NCBI GenBank assembly: GCA_039105265.1
Contig: JAPFFF010000005.1
Span: 7,727,501-7,791,500, forward strand
Origin: Tritrichomonas musculus
Lineage: Eukaryota; Parabasalia; Tritrichomonadida; Tritrichomonadidae
Direction: 5' to 3'
DNA: 64,000 bases
The position numbers and the translations under genes are program-made. The notes under the pieces were generated by a model that was not told where the DNA came from, ran no database searches, and was given only the letters and a program-made list of their open reading frames with translations. This document shows, one piece after another, positions 47,474-61,700 of the stretch (its first letter is position 1; each line of letters opens with the position of its first letter).

Positions 47474-47910
47474 TAAAGGAAATATGGAATAAATAAAAAA
47501 TGATTATTTTTCTCAAAATTGGTAATTCAAAAAATTTTTATATATTGAAATTTTTGAAAGATTATTTTAATATAATACAATAATTTGAAGGGTAAAATTT
47601 TGGAGAATTGAAAATGAGAGAGGAAAAAATTCTTATCTTTTTTGTTGAATAATGATTTCAAAAGTGCATGATCGTACACTTTGTTTTTTTTTTTTTTTTT
47701 ACGATTTATTTCAATTCTTACTTATCACAAATATTACTTTATATAATAATAAATTTTTCCTTATGCTTTTTTTTTTTTCATGATAACAATTAAATTTTTT
47801 TTTTTTTCTTTAATAATAATAATAATAATAATAATAAATTTACAAATAAATAAATAAATTAGTTAGAATTTTAAATTACATACATGGTTTATTTATGTCC
47901 TTGGTGTCTT

Positions 47911-48372
47911 TCAAACTCCACCTTTCAATCTGAGGACTAAGTGTATCGTGGAGTCTTTTTGGATGGAATAGTCATCAAGTGTGTTTCCATCTTCTAATTG
48001 CTTGCCTGCAAAGATCAATCTTTGTTGATCAGCTGGAATTCCTTCTTTGTCGTAGATTTTTGCTTTGACATCTTCGATCTTGTCTGTTTTTTCAACGTCA
48101 ACTGTCATGTGTTTTCCGCTTATTGTTTTGACGAAGATTTGCATACCACCTCTCAATCTGAGAATCAAGTTCAATGTGGAGTCTTTTTGGATGGAGTAGT
48201 CGTCAAGGGTGTTTCCATCTTCTAATTGTTTTCCAGCAAAAATTAATCTTTGTTCGTGTGTTGGAATTCCTTCTTTGTCATGGATCTTTGCTTTGATGTC
48301 TTCGATTCTGTCTGTTTTTTCGCATTCAATGGCAACTGTTCTGCCAGATAAGTTTTTAACAAATATTTGCAT
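47911..48372 (-). CDS. Divergent di-ubiquitin, array unit 1
   Basis: 153 residues: two head-to-tail ubiquitin folds of 76 residues plus a final Val. By eye against human ubiquitin the first differs at 22 positions (71% identical) and the second at 18 (76%). The first has Arg at position 11 and Asn at 68 and ends LRLRGG; the second keeps all seven Lys and His68 but ends LRLKGG-V, with Lys in place of Arg74. Arg72, Ile44, Lys48 and Lys63 are kept in both. Deubiquitinases should release two different modifiers, each with GlyGly ends. This is the last unit in transcription order; its 3' flank is unique sequence. Confidence 0.95.
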   Translation of the reverse strand: MQIFVKNLSGRTVAIECEKTDRIEDIKAKIHDKEGIPTHEQRLIFAGKQLEDGNTLDDYSIQKDSTLNLILRLRGGMQIFVKTISGKHMTVDVEKTDKIEDVKAKIYDKEGIPADQQRLIFAGKQLEDGNTLDDYSIQKDSTIHLVLRLKGGV

Positions 48373-49009
48373 TATTAAAAAATGATATGATGTTTCTCTC
48401 CTGTAATTCTTGTTTGTTTAATTTTCAATGGTGGCATTTAATTTTGTATTGCTCTGAAAAATTTTCAATACATATAAAATAAAAAAAATTTTTTAAAACT
48501 TTTTCAATATAATTTTTCTGTTTGTTGTTCTTAAAAAAATTTTTTATACTCAATTATATAAACTCTGAAAATTAAAATTTTACTCGACTTACTTATAAGC
48601 TAAAATTTTAAGCTAATAACTATCCATATCTGATGCTAATAGCAAATAACTAGTAAAGTGTTCTTTGCTTTTTGATATATTATTTTGTTTTAAAAAATAT
48701 GCTCTCAATTTATTTCAAAAAGTTTTTCAGTGATTTTTTTTATTTTGAGGTGTCACAATGATTTCAAAAGTGCATGATCGTACACTTTGTTTTTTTTTTT
48801 TTTTTTTACGATTTATTTCAATTCTCACTTATCACAAATATTACTTTATATAATAATAAATTGTTCCTTATGCTTTTTTTTTTCATGATAACAATTAAAT
48901 TTTTTTTTTTTTCTTTAATAATAATAATAATAATAAATTTACAAATAAATAAATAAATTAGTTAGAATTTTAAATTACATACATGGTTTATTTATGTCCT
49001 TGGTGTCTT

Positions 49010-49471
49010 TCAAACTCCACCTTTCAATCTGAGGACTAAGTGTATCGTGGAGTCTTTTTGGATGGAATAGTCATCAAGTGTGTTTCCATCTTCTAATTGC
49101 TTGCCTGCAAAGATCAATCTTTGTTGATCAGCTGGAATTCCTTCTTTGTCGTAGATTTTTGCTTTGACATCTTCGATCTTGTCTGTTTTTTCAACGTCAA
49201 CTGTCATGTGTTTTCCGCTTATTGTTTTGACGAAGATTTGCATACCACCTCTCAATCTGAGAATCAAGTTCAATGTGGAGTCTTTTTGGATGGAGTAGTC
49301 GTCAAGGGTGTTTCCATCTTCTAATTGTTTTCCAGCAAAAATTAATCTTTGTTCGTGTGTTGGAATTCCTTCTTTGTCATGGATCTTTGCTTTGATGTCT
49401 TCGATTCTGTCTGTTTTTTCGCATTCAATGGCAACTGTTCTGCCAGATAAGTTTTTAACAAATATTTGCAT
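49010..49471 (-). CDS. Divergent di-ubiquitin, array unit 2
   Basis: Same protein as unit 1. Spacer on its left (3') side is 637 bases, of the CAC/TTGTTCC kind. Confidence 0.95.
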   Translation of the reverse strand: MQIFVKNLSGRTVAIECEKTDRIEDIKAKIHDKEGIPTHEQRLIFAGKQLEDGNTLDDYSIQKDSTLNLILRLRGGMQIFVKTISGKHMTVDVEKTDKIEDVKAKIYDKEGIPADQQRLIFAGKQLEDGNTLDDYSIQKDSTIHLVLRLKGGV

Positions 49472-50013
49472 TATTAAAAAATGATATGATGTTTCTCTCC
49501 TGTAATTCTTGTTTGTTTAATTTTCAATGGTGGCATTTAATTTTGTATTGCTCTGAAAAATTTTCAATACATATAAAATAAAAAAAATTTTTTAAAACTT
49601 TTTCAATATAATTTTTCTGTTTGTTGTTCTTAAAAAAATTTTTTATACTCAATTATATAAACTCTGAAAATTAAAATTTTACTCGACTTACTTATAAGCT
49701 AAAATTTTAAGCTAATAACTATCCATATCTGATGCTAATAGCAAATAACTAGTAAAGTGTTCTTTGCTTTTTGATATATTATTTTGTTTTAAAAAATATG
49801 CTCTCAATTTATTTCAAAAAGTTTTTCAGTGATTTTTTTTATTTTGAGGTGTCACAATGATTTCAAAAGTGCATGATCGTACACTTTGTTTTTTTTTTTT
49901 TTTTTTTACGATTTATTTCAATTCTCACTTATCACAAATATTACTTTATATAATAATAAATTGTTCCTTATGCTTTTTTTTTTCATGATAACAATTAAAT
50001 TTTTTTTTTTTCT

Positions 50014-50049
<36 letters not shown>

Positions 50050-50120
50050 TTACAAATAAATAAATAAATTAGTTAGAATTTTAAATTACATACATGGTTT
50101 ATTTATGTCCTTGGTGTCTT

Positions 50121-50582
50121 TCAAACTCCACCTTTCAATCTGAGGACTAAGTGTATCGTGGAGTCTTTTTGGATGGAATAGTCATCAAGTGTGTTTCCAT
50201 CTTCTAATTGCTTGCCTGCAAAGATCAATCTTTGTTGATCAGCTGGAATTCCTTCTTTGTCGTAGATTTTTGCTTTGACATCTTCGATCTTGTCTGTTTT
50301 TTCAACGTCAACTGTCATGTGTTTTCCGCTTATTGTTTTGACGAAGATTTGCATACCACCTCTCAATCTGAGAATCAAGTTCAATGTGGAGTCTTTTTGG
50401 ATGGAGTAGTCGTCAAGGGTGTTTCCATCTTCTAATTGTTTTCCAGCAAAAATTAATCTTTGTTCGTGTGTTGGAATTCCTTCTTTGTCATGGATCTTTG
50501 CTTTGATGTCTTCGATTCTGTCTGTTTTTTCGCATTCAATGGCAACTGTTCTGCCAGATAAGTTTTTAACAAATATTTGCAT
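50121..50582 (-). CDS. Divergent di-ubiquitin, array unit 3
   Basis: Same protein. Left spacer 649 bases, CAC kind, with a longer AAT repeat than its neighbours. Confidence 0.95.
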   Translation of the reverse strand: MQIFVKNLSGRTVAIECEKTDRIEDIKAKIHDKEGIPTHEQRLIFAGKQLEDGNTLDDYSIQKDSTLNLILRLRGGMQIFVKTISGKHMTVDVEKTDKIEDVKAKIYDKEGIPADQQRLIFAGKQLEDGNTLDDYSIQKDSTIHLVLRLKGGV

Positions 50583-51225
50583 TATTAAAAAATGATATGA
50601 TGTTTCTCTCCTGTAATTCTTGTTTGTTTAATTTTCAATGGTGGCATTTAATTTTGTATTGCTCTGAAAAATTTTCAATACATATAAAATAAAAAAAATT
50701 TTTTAAAACTTTTTCAATATAATTTTTCTGTTTGTTGTTCTTAAAAAAATTTTTTATACTCAATTATATAAACTCTGAAAATTAAAATTTTACTCGACTT
50801 ACTTATAAGCTAAAATTTTAAGCTAATAACTATCCATATCTGATGCTAATAGCAAATAACTAGTAAAGTGTTCTTTGCTTTTTGATATATTATTTTGTTT
50901 TAAAAAATATGCTCTCAATTTATTTCAAAAAGTTTTTCAGTGATTTTTTTTATTTTGAGGTGTCACAATGATTTCAAAAGTGCATGATCGTACACTTTGT
51001 TTTTTTTTTTTTTTTTTTTACGATTTATTTCAATTCTCACTTATCACAAATATTACTTTATATAATAATAAATTGTTCCTTATGCTTTTTTTTTTCATGA
51101 TAACAATTAAATTTTTTTTTTTTTTTTTCTTTAATAATAATAATAATAATAAATTTACAAATAAATAAATAAATTAGTTAGAATTTTAAATTACATACAT
51201 GGTTTATTTATGTCCTTGGTGTCTT

Positions 51226-51687
51226 TCAAACTCCACCTTTCAATCTGAGGACTAAGTGTATCGTGGAGTCTTTTTGGATGGAATAGTCATCAAGTGTGTT
51301 TCCATCTTCTAATTGCTTGCCTGCAAAGATCAATCTTTGTTGATCAGCTGGAATTCCTTCTTTGTCGTAGATTTTTGCTTTGACATCTTCGATCTTGTCT
51401 GTTTTTTCAACGTCAACTGTCATGTGTTTTCCGCTTATTGTTTTGACGAAGATTTGCATACCACCTCTCAATCTGAGAATCAAGTTCAATGTGGAGTCTT
51501 TTTGGATGGAGTAGTCGTCAAGGGTGTTTCCATCTTCTAATTGTTTTCCAGCAAAAATTAATCTTTGTTCGTGTGTTGGAATTCCTTCTTTGTCATGGAT
51601 CTTTGCTTTGATGTCTTCGATTCTGTCTGTTTTTTCGCATTCAATGGCAACTGTTCTGCCAGATAAGTTTTTAACAAATATTTGCAT
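51226..51687 (-). CDS. Divergent di-ubiquitin, array unit 4
   Basis: Same protein. Left spacer 643 bases, CAC kind, with an expanded T run near 51111-51128. Confidence 0.95.
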   Translation of the reverse strand: MQIFVKNLSGRTVAIECEKTDRIEDIKAKIHDKEGIPTHEQRLIFAGKQLEDGNTLDDYSIQKDSTLNLILRLRGGMQIFVKTISGKHMTVDVEKTDKIEDVKAKIYDKEGIPADQQRLIFAGKQLEDGNTLDDYSIQKDSTIHLVLRLKGGV

Positions 51688-52240
51688 TATTAAAAAATGA
51701 TATGATGTTTCTCTCCTGTAATTCTTGTTTGTTTAATTTTCAATGGTGGCATTTAATTTTGTATTGCTCTGAAAAATTTTCAATACATATAAAATAAAAA
51801 AAATTTTTTAAAACTTTTTCAATATAATTTTTCTGTTTGTTGTTCTTAAAAAAATTTTTTATACTCAATTATATAAACTCTGAAAATTAAAATTTTACTC
51901 GACTTACTTATAAGCTAAAATTTTAAGCTAATAACTATCCATATCTGATGCTAATAGCAAATAACTAGTAAAGTGTTCTTTGCTTTTTGATATATTATTT
52001 TGTTTTAAAAAATATGCTCTCAATTTATTTCAAAAAGTTTTTCAGTGATTTTTTTTATTTTGAGGTGTCATAATGATTTCAAAAGTGCATGATCGTACAC
52101 TTTGTTTTTTTTTTTTTTTTTTTACGATTTATTTCAATTCTTACTTATCACAAATATTACTTTATATAATAATAAATTTTTCCTTATGCTTTTTTTTTTT
52201 TTTTTTTTTCATGATAACAATTAAATTTTTTTTTTTTTCT

Positions 52241-52276
<36 letters not shown>

Positions 52277-52347
52277 TTACAAATAAATAAATAAATTAGT
52301 TAGAATTTTAAATTACATACATGGTTTATTTATGTCCTTGGTGTCTT

Positions 52348-52809
52348 TCAAACTCCACCTTTCAATCTGAGGACTAAGTGTATCGTGGAGTCTTTTTGGA
52401 TGGAATAGTCATCAAGTGTGTTTCCATCTTCTAATTGCTTGCCTGCAAAGATCAATCTTTGTTGATCAGCTGGAATTCCTTCTTTGTCGTAGATTTTTGC
52501 TTTGACATCTTCGATCTTGTCTGTTTTTTCAACGTCAACTGTCATGTGTTTTCCGCTTATTGTTTTGACGAAGATTTGCATACCACCTCTCAATCTGAGA
52601 ATCAAGTTCAATGTGGAGTCTTTTTGGATGGAGTAGTCGTCAAGGGTGTTTCCATCTTCTAATTGTTTTCCAGCAAAAATTAATCTTTGTTCGTGTGTTG
52701 GAATTCCTTCTTTGTCATGGATCTTTGCTTTGATGTCTTCGATTCTGTCTGTTTTTTCGCATTCAATGGCAACTGTTCTGCCAGATAAGTTTTTAACAAA
52801 TATTTGCAT
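52348..52809 (-). CDS. Divergent di-ubiquitin, array unit 5
   Basis: Same protein. Left spacer 660 bases, the longest, CAT/TTTTTCC kind: the only such spacer inside the CAC block. Confidence 0.95.
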   Translation of the reverse strand: MQIFVKNLSGRTVAIECEKTDRIEDIKAKIHDKEGIPTHEQRLIFAGKQLEDGNTLDDYSIQKDSTLNLILRLRGGMQIFVKTISGKHMTVDVEKTDKIEDVKAKIYDKEGIPADQQRLIFAGKQLEDGNTLDDYSIQKDSTIHLVLRLKGGV

Positions 52810-53446
52810 TATTAAAAAATGATATGATGTTTCTCTCCTGTAATTCTTGTTTGTTTAATTTTCAATGGTGGCATTTAATTTTGTATTGCTCTGAAAAATT
52901 TTCAATACATATAAAATAAAAAAAATTTTTTAAAACTTTTTCAATATAATTTTTCTGTTTGTTGTTCTTAAAAAAATTTTTTATACTCAATTATATAAAC
53001 TCTGAAAATTAAAATTTTACTCGACTTACTTATAAGCTAAAATTTTAAGCTAATAACTATCCATATCTGATGCTAATAGCAAATAACTAGTAAAGTGTTC
53101 TTTGCTTTTTGATATATTATTTTGTTTTAAAAAATATGCTCTCAATTTATTTCAAAAAGTTTTTCAGTGATTTTTTTTATTTTGAGGTGTCACAATGATT
53201 TCAAAAGTGCATGATCGTACACTTTGTTTTTTTTTTTTTTTTTTTACGATTTATTTCAATTCTCACTTATCACAAATATTACTTTATATAATAATAAATT
53301 GTTCCTTATGCTTTTTTTTTTCATGATAACAATTAAATTTTTTTTTTTTCTTTAATAATAATAATAATAATAAATTTACAAATAAATAAATAAATTAGTT
53401 AGAATTTTAAATTACATACATGGTTTATTTATGTCCTTGGTGTCTT

Positions 53447-53908
53447 TCAAACTCCACCTTTCAATCTGAGGACTAAGTGTATCGTGGAGTCTTTTTGGAT
53501 GGAATAGTCATCAAGTGTGTTTCCATCTTCTAATTGCTTGCCTGCAAAGATCAATCTTTGTTGATCAGCTGGAATTCCTTCTTTGTCGTAGATTTTTGCT
53601 TTGACATCTTCGATCTTGTCTGTTTTTTCAACGTCAACTGTCATGTGTTTTCCGCTTATTGTTTTGACGAAGATTTGCATACCACCTCTCAATCTGAGAA
53701 TCAAGTTCAATGTGGAGTCTTTTTGGATGGAGTAGTCGTCAAGGGTGTTTCCATCTTCTAATTGTTTTCCAGCAAAAATTAATCTTTGTTCGTGTGTTGG
53801 AATTCCTTCTTTGTCATGGATCTTTGCTTTGATGTCTTCGATTCTGTCTGTTTTTTCGCATTCAATGGCAACTGTTCTGCCAGATAAGTTTTTAACAAAT
53901 ATTTGCAT
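53447..53908 (-). CDS. Divergent di-ubiquitin, array unit 6
   Basis: Same protein. Left spacer 637 bases, CAC kind. Confidence 0.95.
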   Translation of the reverse strand: MQIFVKNLSGRTVAIECEKTDRIEDIKAKIHDKEGIPTHEQRLIFAGKQLEDGNTLDDYSIQKDSTLNLILRLRGGMQIFVKTISGKHMTVDVEKTDKIEDVKAKIYDKEGIPADQQRLIFAGKQLEDGNTLDDYSIQKDSTIHLVLRLKGGV

Positions 53909-54546
53909 TATTAAAAAATGATATGATGTTTCTCTCCTGTAATTCTTGTTTGTTTAATTTTCAATGGTGGCATTTAATTTTGTATTGCTCTGAAAAATTT
54001 TCAATACATATAAAATAAAAAAAATTTTTTAAAACTTTTTCAATATAATTTTTCTGTTTGTTGTTCTTAAAAAAATTTTTTATACTCAATTATATAAACT
54101 CTGAAAATTAAAATTTTACTCGACTTACTTATAAGCTAAAATTTTAAGCTAATAACTATCCATATCTGATGCTAATAGCAAATAACTAGTAAAGTGTTCT
54201 TTGCTTTTTGATATATTATTTTGTTTTAAAAAATATGCTCTCAATTTATTTCAAAAAGTTTTTCAGTGATTTTTTTTATTTTGAGGTGTCACAATGATTT
54301 CAAAAGTGCATGATCGTACACTTTGTTTTTTTTTTTTTTTTTTTTACGATTTATTTCAATTCTCACTTATCACAAATATTACTTTATATAATAATAAATT
54401 GTTCCTTATGCTTTTTTTTTTCATGATAACAATTAAATTTTTTTTTTTTCTTTAATAATAATAATAATAATAAATTTACAAATAAATAAATAAATTAGTT
54501 AGAATTTTAAATTACATACATGGTTTATTTATGTCCTTGGTGTCTT

Positions 54547-55008
54547 TCAAACTCCACCTTTCAATCTGAGGACTAAGTGTATCGTGGAGTCTTTTTGGAT
54601 GGAATAGTCATCAAGTGTGTTTCCATCTTCTAATTGCTTGCCTGCAAAGATCAATCTTTGTTGATCAGCTGGAATTCCTTCTTTGTCGTAGATTTTTGCT
54701 TTGACATCTTCGATCTTGTCTGTTTTTTCAACGTCAACTGTCATGTGTTTTCCGCTTATTGTTTTGACGAAGATTTGCATACCACCTCTCAATCTGAGAA
54801 TCAAGTTCAATGTGGAGTCTTTTTGGATGGAGTAGTCGTCAAGGGTGTTTCCATCTTCTAATTGTTTTCCAGCAAAAATTAATCTTTGTTCGTGTGTTGG
54901 AATTCCTTCTTTGTCATGGATCTTTGCTTTGATGTCTTCGATTCTGTCTGTTTTTTCGCATTCAATGGCAACTGTTCTGCCAGATAAGTTTTTAACAAAT
55001 ATTTGCAT
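54547..55008 (-). CDS. Divergent di-ubiquitin, array unit 7
   Basis: Same protein. Left spacer 638 bases, CAC kind; last of that kind. Confidence 0.95.
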   Translation of the reverse strand: MQIFVKNLSGRTVAIECEKTDRIEDIKAKIHDKEGIPTHEQRLIFAGKQLEDGNTLDDYSIQKDSTLNLILRLRGGMQIFVKTISGKHMTVDVEKTDKIEDVKAKIYDKEGIPADQQRLIFAGKQLEDGNTLDDYSIQKDSTIHLVLRLKGGV

Positions 55009-55558
55009 TATTAAAAAATGATATGATGTTTCTCTCCTGTAATTCTTGTTTGTTTAATTTTCAATGGTGGCATTTAATTTTGTATTGCTCTGAAAAATTT
55101 TCAATACATATAAAATAAAAAAAATTTTTTAAAACTTTTTCAATATAATTTTTCTGTTTGTTGTTCTTAAAAAAATTTTTTATACTCAATTATATAAACT
55201 CTGAAAATTAAAATTTTACTCGACTTACTTATAAGCTAAAATTTTAAGCTAATAACTATCCATATCTGATGCTAATAGCAAATAACTAGTAAAGTGTTCT
55301 TTGCTTTTTGATATATTATTTTGTTTTAAAAAATATGCTCTCAATTTATTTCAAAAAGTTTTTCAGTGATTTTTTTTATTTTGAGGTGTCATAATGATTT
55401 CAAAAGTGCATGATCGTACACTTTGTTTTTTTTTTTTTTTTTTTACGATTTATTTCAATTCTTACTTATCACAAATATTACTTTATATAATAATAAATTT
55501 TTCCTTATGCTTTTTTTTTTTTTTTTTTTTCATGATAACAATTAAATTTTTTTTTTCT

Positions 55559-55591
<33 letters not shown>

Positions 55592-55662
55592 TTACAAATA
55601 AATAAATAAATTAGTTAGAATTTTAAATTACATACATGGTTTATTTATGTCCTTGGTGTCTT

Positions 55663-56124
55663 TCAAACTCCACCTTTCAATCTGAGGACTAAGTGTATCG
55701 TGGAGTCTTTTTGGATGGAATAGTCATCAAGTGTGTTTCCATCTTCTAATTGCTTGCCTGCAAAGATCAATCTTTGTTGATCAGCTGGAATTCCTTCTTT
55801 GTCGTAGATTTTTGCTTTGACATCTTCGATCTTGTCTGTTTTTTCAACGTCAACTGTCATGTGTTTTCCGCTTATTGTTTTGACGAAGATTTGCATACCA
55901 CCTCTCAATCTGAGAATCAAGTTCAATGTGGAGTCTTTTTGGATGGAGTAGTCGTCAAGGGTGTTTCCATCTTCTAATTGTTTTCCAGCAAAAATTAATC
56001 TTTGTTCGTGTGTTGGAATTCCTTCTTTGTCATGGATCTTTGCTTTGATGTCTTCGATTCTGTCTGTTTTTTCGCATTCAATGGCAACTGTTCTGCCAGA
56101 TAAGTTTTTAACAAATATTTGCAT
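55663..56124 (-). CDS. Divergent di-ubiquitin, array unit 8
   Basis: Same protein. Left spacer 654 bases, CAT kind; from here rightward units are almost identical in length. Confidence 0.95.
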   Translation of the reverse strand: MQIFVKNLSGRTVAIECEKTDRIEDIKAKIHDKEGIPTHEQRLIFAGKQLEDGNTLDDYSIQKDSTLNLILRLRGGMQIFVKTISGKHMTVDVEKTDKIEDVKAKIYDKEGIPADQQRLIFAGKQLEDGNTLDDYSIQKDSTIHLVLRLKGGV

Positions 56125-56673
56125 TATTAAAAAATGATATGATGTTTCTCTCCTGTAATTCTTGTTTGTTTAATTTTCAATGGTGGCATTTAATTTTGTA
56201 TTGCTCTGAAAAATTTTCAATACATATAAAATAAAAAAAATTTTTTAAAACTTTTTCAATATAATTTTTCTGTTTGTTGTTCTTAAAAAAATTTTTTATA
56301 CTCAATTATATAAACTCTGAAAATTAAAATTTTACTCGACTTACTTATAAGCTAAAATTTTAAGCTAATAACTATCCATATCTGATGCTAATAGCAAATA
56401 ACTAGTAAAGTGTTCTTTGCTTTTTGATATATTATTTTGTTTTAAAAAATATGCTCTCAATTTATTTCAAAAAGTTTTTCAGTGATTTTTTTTATTTTGA
56501 GGTGTCATAATGATTTCAAAAGTGCATGATCGTACACTTTGTTTTTTTTTTTTTTTTTTACGATTTATTTCAATTCTTACTTATCACAAATATTACTTTA
56601 TATAATAATAAATTTTTCCTTATGCTTTTTTTTTTTTTTTTTTTTCATGATAACAATTAAATTTTTTTTTTCT

Positions 56674-56706
<33 letters not shown>

Positions 56707-56777
56707 TTACAAATAAATAAATAAATTAGTTAGAATTTTAAATTACATACATGGTTTATTTATGTCCTTGGTGTCTT

Positions 56778-57239
56778 TCAAACTCCACCTTTCAATCTGA
56801 GGACTAAGTGTATCGTGGAGTCTTTTTGGATGGAATAGTCATCAAGTGTGTTTCCATCTTCTAATTGCTTGCCTGCAAAGATCAATCTTTGTTGATCAGC
56901 TGGAATTCCTTCTTTGTCGTAGATTTTTGCTTTGACATCTTCGATCTTGTCTGTTTTTTCAACGTCAACTGTCATGTGTTTTCCGCTTATTGTTTTGACG
57001 AAGATTTGCATACCACCTCTCAATCTGAGAATCAAGTTCAATGTGGAGTCTTTTTGGATGGAGTAGTCGTCAAGGGTGTTTCCATCTTCTAATTGTTTTC
57101 CAGCAAAAATTAATCTTTGTTCGTGTGTTGGAATTCCTTCTTTGTCATGGATCTTTGCTTTGATGTCTTCGATTCTGTCTGTTTTTTCGCATTCAATGGC
57201 AACTGTTCTGCCAGATAAGTTTTTAACAAATATTTGCAT
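56778..57239 (-). CDS. Divergent di-ubiquitin, array unit 9
   Basis: Same protein. Left spacer 653 bases, CAT kind. Confidence 0.95.
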   Translation of the reverse strand: MQIFVKNLSGRTVAIECEKTDRIEDIKAKIHDKEGIPTHEQRLIFAGKQLEDGNTLDDYSIQKDSTLNLILRLRGGMQIFVKTISGKHMTVDVEKTDKIEDVKAKIYDKEGIPADQQRLIFAGKQLEDGNTLDDYSIQKDSTIHLVLRLKGGV

Positions 57240-57788
57240 TATTAAAAAATGATATGATGTTTCTCTCCTGTAATTCTTGTTTGTTTAATTTTCAATGGTG
57301 GCATTTAATTTTGTATTGCTCTGAAAAATTTTCAATACATATAAAATAAAAAAAATTTTTTAAAACTTTTTCAATATAATTTTTCTGTTTGTTGTTCTTA
57401 AAAAAATTTTTTATACTCAATTATATAAACTCTGAAAATTAAAATTTTACTCGACTTACTTATAAGCTAAAATTTTAAGCTAATAACTATCCATATCTGA
57501 TGCTAATAGCAAATAACTAGTAAAGTGTTCTTTGCTTTTTGATATATTATTTTGTTTTAAAAAATATGCTCTCAATTTATTTCAAAAAGTTTTTCAGTGA
57601 TTTTTTTTATTTTGAGGTGTCATAATGATTTCAAAAGTGCATGATCGTACACTTTGTTTTTTTTTTTTTTTTTTACGATTTATTTCAATTCTTACTTATC
57701 ACAAATATTACTTTATATAATAATAAATTTTTCCTTATGCTTTTTTTTTTTTTTTTTTTTCATGATAACAATTAAATTTTTTTTTTCT

Positions 57789-57821
<33 letters not shown>

Positions 57822-57892
57822 TTACAAATAAATAAATAAATTAGTTAGAATTTTAAATTACATACATGGTTTATTTATGTCCTTGGTGTCTT

Positions 57893-58354
57893 TCAAACTC
57901 CACCTTTCAATCTGAGGACTAAGTGTATCGTGGAGTCTTTTTGGATGGAATAGTCATCAAGTGTGTTTCCATCTTCTAATTGCTTGCCTGCAAAGATCAA
58001 TCTTTGTTGATCAGCTGGAATTCCTTCTTTGTCGTAGATTTTTGCTTTGACATCTTCGATCTTGTCTGTTTTTTCAACGTCAACTGTCATGTGTTTTCCG
58101 CTTATTGTTTTGACGAAGATTTGCATACCACCTCTCAATCTGAGAATCAAGTTCAATGTGGAGTCTTTTTGGATGGAGTAGTCGTCAAGGGTGTTTCCAT
58201 CTTCTAATTGTTTTCCAGCAAAAATTAATCTTTGTTCGTGTGTTGGAATTCCTTCTTTGTCATGGATCTTTGCTTTGATGTCTTCGATTCTGTCTGTTTT
58301 TTCGCATTCAATGGCAACTGTTCTGCCAGATAAGTTTTTAACAAATATTTGCAT
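57893..58354 (-). CDS. Divergent di-ubiquitin, array unit 10
   Basis: Same protein. Left spacer 653 bases, CAT kind. Confidence 0.95.
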   Translation of the reverse strand: MQIFVKNLSGRTVAIECEKTDRIEDIKAKIHDKEGIPTHEQRLIFAGKQLEDGNTLDDYSIQKDSTLNLILRLRGGMQIFVKTISGKHMTVDVEKTDKIEDVKAKIYDKEGIPADQQRLIFAGKQLEDGNTLDDYSIQKDSTIHLVLRLKGGV

Positions 58355-58904
58355 TATTAAAAAATGATATGATGTTTCTCTCCTGTAATTCTTGTTTGTT
58401 TAATTTTCAATGGTGGCATTTAATTTTGTATTGCTCTGAAAAATTTTCAATACATATAAAATAAAAAAAATTTTTTAAAACTTTTTCAATATAATTTTTC
58501 TGTTTGTTGTTCTTAAAAAAATTTTTTATACTCAATTATATAAACTCTGAAAATTAAAATTTTACTCGACTTACTTATAAGCTAAAATTTTAAGCTAATA
58601 ACTATCCATATCTGATGCTAATAGCAAATAACTAGTAAAGTGTTCTTTGCTTTTTGATATATTATTTTGTTTTAAAAAATATGCTCTCAATTTATTTCAA
58701 AAAGTTTTTCAGTGATTTTTTTTATTTTGAGGTGTCATAATGATTTCAAAAGTGCATGATCGTACACTTTGTTTTTTTTTTTTTTTTTTTACGATTTATT
58801 TCAATTCTTACTTATCACAAATATTACTTTATATAATAATAAATTTTTCCTTATGCTTTTTTTTTTTTTTTTTTTTCATGATAACAATTAAATTTTTTTT
58901 TTCT

Positions 58905-58937
<33 letters not shown>

Positions 58938-59008
58938 TTACAAATAAATAAATAAATTAGTTAGAATTTTAAATTACATACATGGTTTATTTATGTCCTT
59001 GGTGTCTT

Positions 59009-59470
59009 TCAAACTCCACCTTTCAATCTGAGGACTAAGTGTATCGTGGAGTCTTTTTGGATGGAATAGTCATCAAGTGTGTTTCCATCTTCTAATTGCT
59101 TGCCTGCAAAGATCAATCTTTGTTGATCAGCTGGAATTCCTTCTTTGTCGTAGATTTTTGCTTTGACATCTTCGATCTTGTCTGTTTTTTCAACGTCAAC
59201 TGTCATGTGTTTTCCGCTTATTGTTTTGACGAAGATTTGCATACCACCTCTCAATCTGAGAATCAAGTTCAATGTGGAGTCTTTTTGGATGGAGTAGTCG
59301 TCAAGGGTGTTTCCATCTTCTAATTGTTTTCCAGCAAAAATTAATCTTTGTTCGTGTGTTGGAATTCCTTCTTTGTCATGGATCTTTGCTTTGATGTCTT
59401 CGATTCTGTCTGTTTTTTCGCATTCAATGGCAACTGTTCTGCCAGATAAGTTTTTAACAAATATTTGCAT
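59009..59470 (-). CDS. Divergent di-ubiquitin, array unit 11
   Basis: Same protein. Left spacer 654 bases, CAT kind, one extra T in the first T run. Confidence 0.95.
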   Translation of the reverse strand: MQIFVKNLSGRTVAIECEKTDRIEDIKAKIHDKEGIPTHEQRLIFAGKQLEDGNTLDDYSIQKDSTLNLILRLRGGMQIFVKTISGKHMTVDVEKTDKIEDVKAKIYDKEGIPADQQRLIFAGKQLEDGNTLDDYSIQKDSTIHLVLRLKGGV

Positions 59471-60019
59471 TATTAAAAAATGATATGATGTTTCTCTCCT
59501 GTAATTCTTGTTTGTTTAATTTTCAATGGTGGCATTTAATTTTGTATTGCTCTGAAAAATTTTCAATACATATAAAATAAAAAAAATTTTTTAAAACTTT
59601 TTCAATATAATTTTTCTGTTTGTTGTTCTTAAAAAAATTTTTTATACTCAATTATATAAACTCTGAAAATTAAAATTTTACTCGACTTACTTATAAGCTA
59701 AAATTTTAAGCTAATAACTATCCATATCTGATGCTAATAGCAAATAACTAGTAAAGTGTTCTTTGCTTTTTGATATATTATTTTGTTTTAAAAAATATGC
59801 TCTCAATTTATTTCAAAAAGTTTTTCAGTGATTTTTTTTATTTTGAGGTGTCATAATGATTTCAAAAGTGCATGATCGTACACTTTGTTTTTTTTTTTTT
59901 TTTTTACGATTTATTTCAATTCTTACTTATCACAAATATTACTTTATATAATAATAAATTTTTCCTTATGCTTTTTTTTTTTTTTTTTTTTCATGATAAC
60001 AATTAAATTTTTTTTTTCT

Positions 60020-60052
<33 letters not shown>

Positions 60053-60123
60053 TTACAAATAAATAAATAAATTAGTTAGAATTTTAAATTACATACATGG
60101 TTTATTTATGTCCTTGGTGTCTT

Positions 60124-60585
60124 TCAAACTCCACCTTTCAATCTGAGGACTAAGTGTATCGTGGAGTCTTTTTGGATGGAATAGTCATCAAGTGTGTTTC
60201 CATCTTCTAATTGCTTGCCTGCAAAGATCAATCTTTGTTGATCAGCTGGAATTCCTTCTTTGTCGTAGATTTTTGCTTTGACATCTTCGATCTTGTCTGT
60301 TTTTTCAACGTCAACTGTCATGTGTTTTCCGCTTATTGTTTTGACGAAGATTTGCATACCACCTCTCAATCTGAGAATCAAGTTCAATGTGGAGTCTTTT
60401 TGGATGGAGTAGTCGTCAAGGGTGTTTCCATCTTCTAATTGTTTTCCAGCAAAAATTAATCTTTGTTCGTGTGTTGGAATTCCTTCTTTGTCATGGATCT
60501 TTGCTTTGATGTCTTCGATTCTGTCTGTTTTTTCGCATTCAATGGCAACTGTTCTGCCAGATAAGTTTTTAACAAATATTTGCAT
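60124..60585 (-). CDS. Divergent di-ubiquitin, array unit 12
   Basis: Same protein. Left spacer 653 bases, CAT kind. Confidence 0.95.
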   Translation of the reverse strand: MQIFVKNLSGRTVAIECEKTDRIEDIKAKIHDKEGIPTHEQRLIFAGKQLEDGNTLDDYSIQKDSTLNLILRLRGGMQIFVKTISGKHMTVDVEKTDKIEDVKAKIYDKEGIPADQQRLIFAGKQLEDGNTLDDYSIQKDSTIHLVLRLKGGV

Positions 60586-61134
60586 TATTAAAAAATGATA
60601 TGATGTTTCTCTCCTGTAATTCTTGTTTGTTTAATTTTCAATGGTGGCATTTAATTTTGTATTGCTCTGAAAAATTTTCAATACATATAAAATAAAAAAA
60701 ATTTTTTAAAACTTTTTCAATATAATTTTTCTGTTTGTTGTTCTTAAAAAAATTTTTTATACTCAATTATATAAACTCTGAAAATTAAAATTTTACTCGA
60801 CTTACTTATAAGCTAAAATTTTAAGCTAATAACTATCCATATCTGATGCTAATAGCAAATAACTAGTAAAGTGTTCTTTGCTTTTTGATATATTATTTTG
60901 TTTTAAAAAATATGCTCTCAATTTATTTCAAAAAGTTTTTCAGTGATTTTTTTTATTTTGAGGTGTCATAATGATTTCAAAAGTGCATGATCGTACACTT
61001 TGTTTTTTTTTTTTTTTTTTACGATTTATTTCAATTCTTACTTATCACAAATATTACTTTATATAATAATAAATTTTTCCTTATGCTTTTTTTTTTTTTT
61101 TTTTTTCATGATAACAATTAAATTTTTTTTTTCT

Positions 61135-61167
<33 letters not shown>

Positions 61168-61238
61168 TTACAAATAAATAAATAAATTAGTTAGAATTTT
61201 AAATTACATACATGGTTTATTTATGTCCTTGGTGTCTT

Positions 61239-61700
61239 TCAAACTCCACCTTTCAATCTGAGGACTAAGTGTATCGTGGAGTCTTTTTGGATGGAATAGT
61301 CATCAAGTGTGTTTCCATCTTCTAATTGCTTGCCTGCAAAGATCAATCTTTGTTGATCAGCTGGAATTCCTTCTTTGTCGTAGATTTTTGCTTTGACATC
61401 TTCGATCTTGTCTGTTTTTTCAACGTCAACTGTCATGTGTTTTCCGCTTATTGTTTTGACGAAGATTTGCATACCACCTCTCAATCTGAGAATCAAGTTC
61501 AATGTGGAGTCTTTTTGGATGGAGTAGTCGTCAAGGGTGTTTCCATCTTCTAATTGTTTTCCAGCAAAAATTAATCTTTGTTCGTGTGTTGGAATTCCTT
61601 CTTTGTCATGGATCTTTGCTTTGATGTCTTCGATTCTGTCTGTTTTTTCGCATTCAATGGCAACTGTTCTGCCAGATAAGTTTTTAACAAATATTTGCAT
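61239..61700 (-). CDS. Divergent di-ubiquitin, array unit 13
   Basis: Same protein. Left spacer 653 bases, CAT kind. Confidence 0.95.
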   Translation of the reverse strand: MQIFVKNLSGRTVAIECEKTDRIEDIKAKIHDKEGIPTHEQRLIFAGKQLEDGNTLDDYSIQKDSTLNLILRLRGGMQIFVKTISGKHMTVDVEKTDKIEDVKAKIYDKEGIPADQQRLIFAGKQLEDGNTLDDYSIQKDSTIHLVLRLKGGV

